DNA of 64,000 bases. Source: Exobasidium rhododendri. Its lineage: Eukaryota; Basidiomycota; Exobasidiomycetes; Exobasidiales; Exobasidiaceae. Shown here one piece after another: positions 56,860-64,000 of this stretch (position 1 is its first letter; each line of letters begins with the position of its first letter). The stretch spans positions 1,488,001-1,552,000 of the forward strand of contig CP110632.1 of assembly GCA_026210745.1 (NCBI GenBank), read 5' to 3'. A model generated the notes under the pieces. It did no database searches. It saw nothing but the letters and a program-made list of their open reading frames with translations, and was not told the DNA's origin. Made by a program: the position numbers and the translations under genes.

Positions 56860-58497
56860 ATGAGCACGAGCTCATTGGCGCTGAAATCGATCAACGAAAC
56901 TGTCCGGTTGCTCCTCAAGGATCTCATCAGTGCAGGGAAGCAGAAGCGATCCAAATCTGTCCCGGCACTTTGTGAAGCTTACTTGTCGTTGAAGGCATGC
57001 CCAATTCAGTTCACTAGCTTGCGGCAGCTGCTCCCTTTGGCAGGCTTCGGCGAGGTGTTAATAGAAAAGCTAGAAGTGCTTCTTTTGGAATGGTGCAAAA
57101 CAAATGGCAGGACATATGAGGCAGCAGAGAAGAGAAGGGAGCCCGCCAGGCAGCAGGCAGCAGAAGTAGGCAAACACAGCAAAAGGAAGAGCGATGATGA
57201 TGGCGAAACTGATTCCGACTTGGATGATGTGTCACCAACCAGGCGAACTAATACGAAGGCGAAGCCAAAGGCAGTGGAGAGCCAGGAGAAAGAGAATAAG
57301 ACCAAGACTCGGGCAAAGGTTCCTCTAGAGGCTCGGCCAAAAGCAACGAAGGCGAAAGTTGCGACAGTCAAGGAACCAAAATTGTTTGTACCGCAACATC
57401 GTTCAGGCACGCATGGAATTCTCGTCGCTCTGTATACCCTTACAAAAGATCAGCCAGAAGTAGAGTGTGAAGAGGCGGCGAATACGAGTATCGAGGACCA
57501 TTACTACTCCAAGGCGACAGTGATTCATTTCGCTCAACCCTACAGCGACTCCAAGTACATTCCCAAGACAAATCCCACATCCAGTCATGGGTTCGGGGGG
57601 AATTTTCACTCAGCCTGGAGCGGGATGAAAACATTGATCAACAGGGGATACGTCTACAGGAGAGGTAATCCGGCTTGCTTTGGCCTCAGTCATGAAGGGT
57701 GGCACGTATCGCAAACATGCGCAGCTCGAGAGAAAGATTTGGAAGCAGGCTGCAACGTAGACAAGATCGGCAGTATTCCAAGCACATCCAAAGTGACTGA
57801 TGAGCCGACAACAAAGAAGAAAGTCAAAGCGAGTGAAACGACGTGTGCACCAATTGTCCCTACTGCATCTACAGCTGGTCCTTTCCTGTATACCTATCTG
57901 ACGGAGTCTGAACCGCCGAGGCACACCAGGATGCGCAATCAGGCTCGAGTTCGACTGAGTGACGATGACTTCCGCATGATCTACTCCATCGTTTTTCCAA
58001 AGGGTCTGAAAGACCATCCATATGTCAAAAGTTGTGTCGGAGGGGTGGTAGAAGGCGAAGAATCTTTATTGTACGGATGGGTAAAGGAGTCTGTCTGCAA
58101 TGAGCTTGCTCCTGGGATAGGACGAGAAGAAAGCGGTGGCGAGGTGCTAAAGACCGCAGCAAAGAAGACGGAGTGCTTCAAGTCGACCATCATCTTACCG
58201 TTATCGATAAATTCTTTGGGTGAAAAATCAACGAACAACGAGAGACAGCCTACTTGGTCTCAAGAGAGTGCAAAGTCATTTCAAAGCGTTACAGGTGCTT
58301 ATTCTCAAAATTGCAACATCGACATTATTGAGCTGCTTACTTCCTCTGATGTCGAGCTAGACGTGCCAGCGTACAAAGCCCAGACGAAGCGGCCATCAAA
58401 GCAGGCCAAGCAAAACAAGGACAGCGATAGCGATAGCGACTTGAGCGATTCCCTACCGCCTCCGAGACCGACGAAAGCCAAGAAGCGGAAGTCATAG
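56860..58497 (+). CDS. MUS81-like protein lacking the ERCC4 nuclease domain
   Basis: 545 residues, single exon. Residues ~1-80 match the MUS81 N-terminal helix-hairpin-helix domain (CPIQFTSLRQLLPLAGFGEV). A basic linker follows, then the MUS81 winged-helix domain at ~185-285 (GTHGILVALYTLTKD, YYSKATVIHFAQPYSDSKY, FHSAWSGMKTLINRGYVYRR, CFGLSHEGWHVSQTC). The rest (FLYTYLTESEPPRHTRMRNQ onward) is poorly ordered and ends in an acidic-then-basic tail (DSDSDSDLSDSL, TKAKKRKS). No ERKxxD-type nuclease motif or C-terminal HhH is present before the stop, and only 197 bp separate it from the next gene. It shares a 290 bp divergent promoter with DOA10. Confidence 0.85.
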   Translation: MSTSSLALKSINETVRLLLKDLISAGKQKRSKSVPALCEAYLSLKACPIQFTSLRQLLPLAGFGEVLIEKLEVLLLEWCKTNGRTYEAAEKRREPARQQAAEVGKHSKRKSDDDGETDSDLDDVSPTRRTNTKAKPKAVESQEKENKTKTRAKVPLEARPKATKAKVATVKEPKLFVPQHRSGTHGILVALYTLTKDQPEVECEEAANTSIEDHYYSKATVIHFAQPYSDSKYIPKTNPTSSHGFGGNFHSAWSGMKTLINRGYVYRRGNPACFGLSHEGWHVSQTCAAREKDLEAGCNVDKIGSIPSTSKVTDEPTTKKKVKASETTCAPIVPTASTAGPFLYTYLTESEPPRHTRMRNQARVRLSDDDFRMIYSIVFPKGLKDHPYVKSCVGGVVEGEESLLYGWVKESVCNELAPGIGREESGGEVLKTAAKKTECFKSTIILPLSINSLGEKSTNNERQPTWSQESAKSFQSVTGAYSQNCNIDIIELLTSSDVELDVPAYKAQTKRPSKQAKQNKDSDSDSDLSDSLPPPRPTKAKKRKS

Positions 58498-58694
58498 TCA
58501 AGCACGGTAAGGCAAGGAGTCAAACCCTGCGCAATAGCCCGGCAATGTGATGACCTGTGATCAGGCCGTGTAGTTGTAGTATAGGTTATCGTTATTATTT
58601 CTTGATTGATAGAAATCGACTCTCTCGTGTAATATACAAAGTGGTGATCAAGGTGGTCTTGCTCTTCTGGTGAAGATACTCCTACTGCGACCTT

Positions 58695-59706
58695 TTACTT
58701 TCTCTTGACTAGTGGGATTACATCGTCAAAAGTACGTCGGTCTGCAAACCATGGCTCTTTGGCACCCAATGCACGACCTTCCGGGCCTTCCACTGCTGCC
58801 TGTCCTTCCCATTTAGTCTTGCCTCGGAGTGAGTAGACTCGTCTCCTCCAAAAGGCAGCATAGCCCCACTGCTTTCCTGGTTCACCTCCTCCTGCTGACT
58901 CTAGTTGGTACCAAAATCGATCATCGCCCACTTTCAATTCCAATTTGTGTCTTTCATCCATTGCTACGATGTTTTTATTGGAGACATTCTTCGATTGTGC
59001 CCTTGCTTGCGCTAGAGCAGCAGCAGTAGCGCTTCCTCGGATGCGATATGCTGCAGAAAGAGGCACAACTCTCTCGTTGACTTTGTCTGTCAAGTAGTAT
59101 CCTTTCAATTCTGCAGTCTTTCGCAGAGGGCGTGGGAAAAGAGCTCTTGGCAGAAAGGCGGAATACTCTCTCACGGCAGTACGAATGACGAGCTGTCTAG
59201 TCGGAACAAGTAGAGTGAGCTTTGTAATTGTCTTTGTTGGCACTACCCAAAATAGGAACCCGGTGAATATGCCAATCAGACCGGTCGCAGCTGCAAGTGT
59301 GGTCCGAAACCTTGAGTCCATAAGTTTTGGCTGATTGTTGGGATCTTTAAAGGTAAGTGGCCAGGTGAAGTGGTTGTAGATGACGTAAGACATTTGTAGA
59401 CTGCGAAGGAGAGGTTCAACCTCCAAGTCAGCCGTGTGCTCTCATCCATCCATTTTTGGTGTAATGACGATATACTCACCCAACGCTGGCAAAGATTCCC
59501 CCAAACACAAAATAGGCCCAATTTGACATCGCGGGAGGTCCTCGATATAGCAGAACCTTGCCATCCTTGATCGGTAGAGGAGGTGCCTTTGAGGTAGTCG
59601 TAGACGCATATCTCGCTACTCGAGCAAAGCACTCATATTCTTGCATGCGAGATCTTGGCGAGCAACAACGAGCCCTCGTCAACGTCCTTCCCCATAGCCC
59701 AATCAT
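58695..59706 (-). CDS. MRX15/TMEM223-like mitochondrial inner-membrane protein
   Basis: Probable mitochondrial ribosome-associated inner-membrane protein (Mrx15 in yeast, TMEM223 in animals) that helps membrane insertion or COX1 expression. Exons 59706-59480 and 59400-58695; 310 residues. The leader is basic (RTLTRARCCSPRSRMQEYE, then VARYAST). Family-like core: DGKVLLYRGPPAMSNWAYFV then FGGIFASVG; after the intron QMSYVIYNHFTWPLTF and a second span LAAATGLIGIFTGFLFWVVP. A matrix-type C-terminal domain follows (LVPTRQLVIRTAVREYSAFL). The two-span layout and the lead-in motif are the grounds; the exact family is moderately certain. Confidence 0.72.
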
Positions 59707-60069
59707 CTGCTCCCGCTGGAGGGCTTGCGAATGGCCCTTTTGCCTTTAAGCAGAGGGAAATTCTTATAAATGTAAATTGCTCCGAAGGAAGATTTGGGTG
59801 CCTAGCTCGAGAGAAGATGTTGCGTCGGGAGGGATGGGAAAGTGGCTTACGTAATTTACACGTGTGTCTAATATCGATCTGGACGTCTAGCGCCTTTCGT
59901 GGTGGTTGACAGGTGAGTGCCATATACGTAGTGCCAAGCGCGAGTCGAGTGTGTTGGTGTGGAAGTCGTAAAAGCAAGTTGCAAGCCAGGGCGATCATCG
60001 GGTCGATAAGCTTCATTGGTGTACTCTCTCCTTTCTTGCGATCACATCAGAAGCAGCAGAAGCAGAAGC
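59707..60069. other. Divergent promoter region
   Basis: 363 bp between the MRX15-like start and the GYP1 start; no gene recognised. Confidence 0.4.
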
Positions 60070-62281
60070 ATGTCCAGCTCGACGAGTGCGTCCTCGTCAA
60101 ATTTGCAATCAAGGAAATCAACATGGGAAGATGACGCATGGAAGATCGACTCCGACGATGACGAATTCGTCAAAGCCAGTCGAGCCAACACCACTTCAGC
60201 ATCAGATACCAGTAGAGCAAGCCGCAAGGAGAGGGGAGGCAGCGCTCGCCATGCACCACCCGCTCGACCTCATTTGTTTCCCTCATCGGCAGACGTAAGC
60301 AGAAGCTCGTCACGAGAAGGTAGCAGTATACCCAAGGTCAGGGTTACATCGAGCGAACAACCGAGGAATAGCAGTAGCACGATAGCCACTCAGAACGGGT
60401 GGACACTGATAGAGCGGGCAGGAAGCGGGGGAGCGGCAAGTCCTTCTACTGCGGCAGAAATGGTCGGGGGAGGCTCAATGCATCGAGCAGGGTCCTCGAA
60501 TGGACGTAGGAGGGGTTCCGAAACCGAGGCCAAAGAGATGCTGACGTCGATAGAAAGTGACTTGGAGGACGTGCTGCGAGGTGAGTCGGGAAAGTCGATC
60601 GCAATCATAGGAAGCTAATGTAAAATATCTGCTCTGCTCTACTAGACCCAACAGAGGTCCTGTCGAGGATGTCTCTTCTATCTGGACCGAGAAAGGCGAC
60701 CTCCTCAAGGGGAAGCTCTTTCCACAGCGCTGACCAGTCTGTGAGGACTGCTGCGTCTTCTGCAAGACCCTCCGTATACTCTGCCTCAAATGATCACGAC
60801 GTTGGCTCTGCGATATCTTCGATGACTGATGACGGGGTCATCAGGGCTAGCCCTGTCAGAGAAGTCGATAGTCTTTCGATCGGCCAAACAAACGAGCTAG
60901 TCACCTTACCTGAGGGTATGCTGGATCGCAAAAGCAGCATTCGTACAGAAAGGAGGAAAACGAAATTCCTGGAGTGTTTGAACGAGGAGGTCGTACAGAT
61001 GGGTTAGTAAGGATCAGGTCTGTGGTTATGTCTCTAGCTCACCACCACCTTCCTACCCTGCCTTCTAGACAAGTTGAGGGCTCTAGCATGGGCTGGCATG
61101 CCAAATGAAATTAGGCCCATGGTCTGGATGCTGCTCTTGGTGAGTGGGGGAGGTAAGAAAATCTTTTCTCAATGATGAAAATATTAACGTCCTTCCTTGC
61201 ACAGGGCTACCTCCCGCCTGCGAAAAGCGCTCGGGCTTCCACCTTGTCGCGCAAGAGAGCAGAATACCAGGCGGGTGTTCGATTGGCATTCCAGCGAGGT
61301 AGCGAGTCACTCGATCAAGCTATTTGGCATCAGATACACATTGATGTTCCAAGAACCAATCCTGGCATTGCGTTGTGGCAGCGAGAAGCAACACAGCGAG
61401 CTCTAGAAAGGATCTTGTACGTCTGGGCAATTCGACATCCCGCGAGTGGGTATGTGCAAGGCATCAACGATCTGGCCACTCCCTTCTTTCAAGTCTTTCT
61501 GAGTGCATACATTTCCTCCAACGTCGAACAATACGACGTCGCACTTTTGCCTGCTCCTGCATTGGAGGCTCTCGAGGCAGATACATTCTGGTGTCTGTCC
61601 AAATTGCTCGATGGTATTCAAGATAACTACATCTTCGCACAGCCAGGTATACAGCGACAAGTCAGAAGAATGAGCGAGTTGGTGGGTCGTATCAATCGTA
61701 AGTACTGTCCCTGCTCTCTCAGGTCTTTGTCATTCCTTAGGCTCACTCTTCTTTCCTTTACAGCCCCGCTTCACAGTCATCTGGAAGAGCAAGGCGTCGA
61801 GTACATGCAATTTGCCTTTCGATGGATGAATTGCCTCTTGATGAGGGAGCTGAGTGTTCGGAACATTGTGAGAATGTGGGACACCTATCTGGTATGTAAA
61901 TGGCGATCGAGAGAGAGAGAGAAGTACGATCGCTCGTTGATGAAATCTCCTTCTAATCTCCCCTCTTTCAAGGCCGAGGGACCAGACGCCTTCTCCGATT
62001 TTCATCTCTACGTCTGTTCTGCTTTCCTCAATCGATGGGACGAAGAGCTCAAGAAAATGGACTTTCAAGGAATCATCATGTTTCTACAGAGCTTGCCTAC
62101 ACAAAACTGGACAGCGAGAGAGACGGAGTTGCTCCTGGCCGACGCATTTGTGTGAGTCGATCAGCGGGGGAATGTGCACACCAAAGGTTTTACGAGCACC
62201 AATCTCCCGTTCTCACACCCCTCTACCTGATCCCTCAGAAAAAAATCCCTCTTCGGAGGGACAGCACATCTCACGAATTGA
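60070..62281 (+). CDS. GYP1: GYP1-like TBC-domain Rab GTPase-activating protein
   Basis: Golgi Rab-GAP (Ypt1/Rab1 type; TBC1D22 in animals). Seven exons: 60070-60580, 60646-61002, 61069-61139, 61205-61697, 61764-61891, 61973-62151, 62239-62281; 593 residues. The N-terminal ~275 residues are disordered and Ser-rich (STWEDDAWKIDSDDDEF). TBC domain: KLRALAWAGMPNEIRPMVWM, arginine finger in HIDVPRTNP (Arg ~363), glutamine finger in YVQGINDL (Gln ~398), FAFRWMNCLLMREL and RMWDTYL. The last exon gives KKSLFGGTAHLTN-stop. Every junction keeps frame. The ATG chosen is the first in a good serine-rich context. Confidence 0.92.
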
Positions 62282-62875
62282 AGCGCAAGCAATTCTACAT
62301 AGCATTTGAAAACAGATTTCAATCCCCCTTTTAGCGCAGTCATAGTAATCGATGCGTTTCGAATTGCACGACGACGGGGTTGAGTTACAGCCAGCGAGAG
62401 TATCGCCCCGAGTTCAGCTCTTGGCTTTGTCTTCATTAGGTTCTTTTGTTTGAACTGGCACATTCTGATTGGCGCCCACGAGACCGTCGCGCTGTTTGTC
62501 CTGTCTGGTATGCAGGTATGCAGATCCCCTCGCAGGGGCAGCCTTATGTTAGGAGAAGGAGAGGTAGACGGAGGGAACACAGACAGGAAGAGGACCTACG
62601 AGCATGCGGGTGAGTCGCCCACATATAAGAGAGGGTATGACTCTATTGCCAGCTTTGCGCTCTCCTTTCTCTCCTTCCTCACACCAACATATCCTTTCCA
62701 CTGCTACTTCTCTTGCTTTTTTTTGATCGCCTCATCGACTCTGGTAGTCGATCTCTATCCCCTCCATTTATCCTAAACACTTCTCAACGTCCATACCTCC
62801 TTCTGCATCCCTGTCCCACGTCACCTTCGTAGCTACCACCCGAAATCGCTCTCACTACTCTTACGCCTATCAAAA
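62282..62875. other. Intergenic region upstream of the last gene
   Basis: About 590 bp. A TATA-like acatataaga near 62619 is followed by a long CT-rich leader (about 62640-62770). No gene. Confidence 0.4.
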
Positions 62876-64000
62876 ATGGCAAGCCCACGTATAACCGAAG
62901 ATGCCGACCTTGCTCAAAATAATGAGGTTCGAATGCCGCATGATGTGGGAGGCTCTGGAAGCGGTAACGTTCTGCTACCTTCGCCGATCATTACCGAGAG
63001 CAGTCCACCAGATTTCGACAATTTATTCTTTCCCTACTCTACTCCCTCCCACTTTGGCCCCTCTAGGTTTATTCCTGATGAAGTTCCTCAAGACATCACC
63101 AGGGACGAGAGCCTTGACTTGGCTAATATGAACTTTCCAGAGACACCTCAGAGATATGCTGCAGTACTTGAAGAGCTTGCTCTTGCTGGCGGTTATCAAT
63201 TGAGCACGCCACCAGAAAACGATCAGGAGGCATCCTCCAATCAGGATCTCCCTCGCCCGTCCAACTTTGAGCGCAAAAACTTTCATTGGCTGGAGTGCGA
63301 GACAGCCTCACCGCCTGTCAGCAGATCTAGAAGGAAGATCAACAGCGGGCCATCCTGCGAGCAAGATATTCAGCCATCCTGCGACGTCGATCAGCCCCTT
63401 CCAACATCGCCGAGTGAAGCCACTACAGGCTATGGAGCGGACGTAGAAGAATCGCCTCGCGAAGGCAGCAGAAGACATGAAGCTTCCACCCTCCTCCGTG
63501 CTCAGCTCTCACTGGAAGCTGCTGTGGTGAGAGGCACGGTGAGTAGACTGGCGCAACTAACTGCAGATTTTGCTTGTCATTGACTGGCTTTTCTCACCGC
63601 AGTCTTCTATACTCTCTCCCACCAGGACGAATTACAGCCAGGACAAGAAGAAAGGTGACAATCCCGCCGAGAATGCTGCCGAAAATAAGCCGGGTGGACC
63701 ATCTCAACGTCAAAGGAGTGTCACTTTCGTCGATGCTGTGGAAGTGATCGATAAAGTGACCAGCCGGCATGGTAAGCGAGATCCCTTTGCCTTCCTCGAC
63801 CCTTTCTACAACACTAAATCACCTTCAGGGTCACCAAGCGGCAGTCGACCTCGTCCTCGAGCTCGAGCACTGACCTCACCGCCTTACTCTCCGCTCTCGG
63901 GAAGCATTGATGGAGAAGGAGATTCGTCGTGGCAAATGCAGATCGAAGATGGCTTTGACCATGACTCACCGCCACTGTCGAAGTGCGATGGCAAGCAAGC
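62876..64000 (+). CDS. Disordered Pro/Ser-rich protein, unrecognised, cut by the window end
   Basis: No family recognised. Three exons are visible: 62876-63538, 63603-63771 and 63829 to the edge. Donors are GTGAGT and GTAAGC, acceptors CGCAG and TTCAG, and the frame is kept. The visible ~335 residues are low-complexity and acidic early (MASPRITEDADLAQNNEVRM), with HEASTLLRAQLSLEAAVVRG near the end of exon 1 as the only helix-like part. Exon 2 has RQRSVTFVDAVEVIDKV, and exon 3 an Arg/Pro stretch (SRPRPRARALTSPPYSPLS). The domain-bearing part, if any, lies beyond the window. Confidence 0.65.

Overview
This window is nuclear DNA of a filamentous or yeast-like fungus, most probably a basidiomycete of the smut type (Ustilaginomycotina or a relative). 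The grounds are short introns of about 60-130 bases in most genes, compact spacing, a macrophage-activating-glycoprotein-like secreted protein of the kind annotated in basidiomycetes, and a fungal gene set (LRO1, DOA10, NPY1, an external NADH dehydrogenase, an ACS-family transporter, a fungal P450). The lineage is an inference. I placed 30 protein genes, two of them cut by the window ends, and 62 introns. I saw no transposon, retroelement or virus-like coding sequence, and no tRNA or rRNA gene.

Layout. 1-9.3 kb: UTP15 (cut at the left), IMP4, mitochondrial ribosomal protein bL28m, a six-exon Gfo/Idh/MocA oxidoreductase, the mitochondrial helicase IRC3 and an acidic EF-hand-like protein. 9.5-20.6 kb: a 69-residue four-exon gene, an MFS transporter, EMC6, a secreted metallophosphoesterase, a GPI-anchored glycoprotein and dihydroxyacetone kinase. 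21.4-38.4 kb: MSP1, a ten-exon external NADH dehydrogenase, a single-pass Ser/Thr-rich membrane protein, a cytochrome P450, a TRP-like channel, the Nudix NADH pyrophosphatase NPY1 and the acyltransferase LRO1. 39-41 kb: two adjacent small secreted proteins (candidate effectors). 42-52 kb: a GT31-like glycosyltransferase, a CDC1/TED1 phosphoesterase, a disordered protein and a 2-oxoglutarate oxygenase with a long (CA)n run in its intron. 52-64 kb: DOA10, a MUS81-like protein with no nuclease domain, an MRX15/TMEM223-like mitochondrial protein, GYP1 and a disordered protein cut by the right end.

Most genes are housekeeping and unrelated to their neighbours. Three functional themes recur. Small-subunit rRNA processing is represented by UTP15 and IMP4, side by side. 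Mitochondrial function is represented by bL28m, IRC3, MSP1, the NADH dehydrogenase, the MRX15-like protein and possibly NPY1. ER or secretory-pathway function is represented by EMC6, CDC1/TED1, LRO1, DOA10, GYP1 and the secreted proteins. Many neighbours are divergent pairs sharing 290-890 bp promoters, or convergent pairs under 300 bp apart.

The observations most worth a second look are the MUS81-like gene whose frame ends before any ERCC4 nuclease domain, the paired secreted proteins, the two possible C-termini of DOA10, the (CA)33 run inside an intron, and two in-frame starts in NPY1, one giving a presequence-like leader. All exon boundaries come from reading splice signals and matching remembered family sequences; no alignment or transcript data were used.
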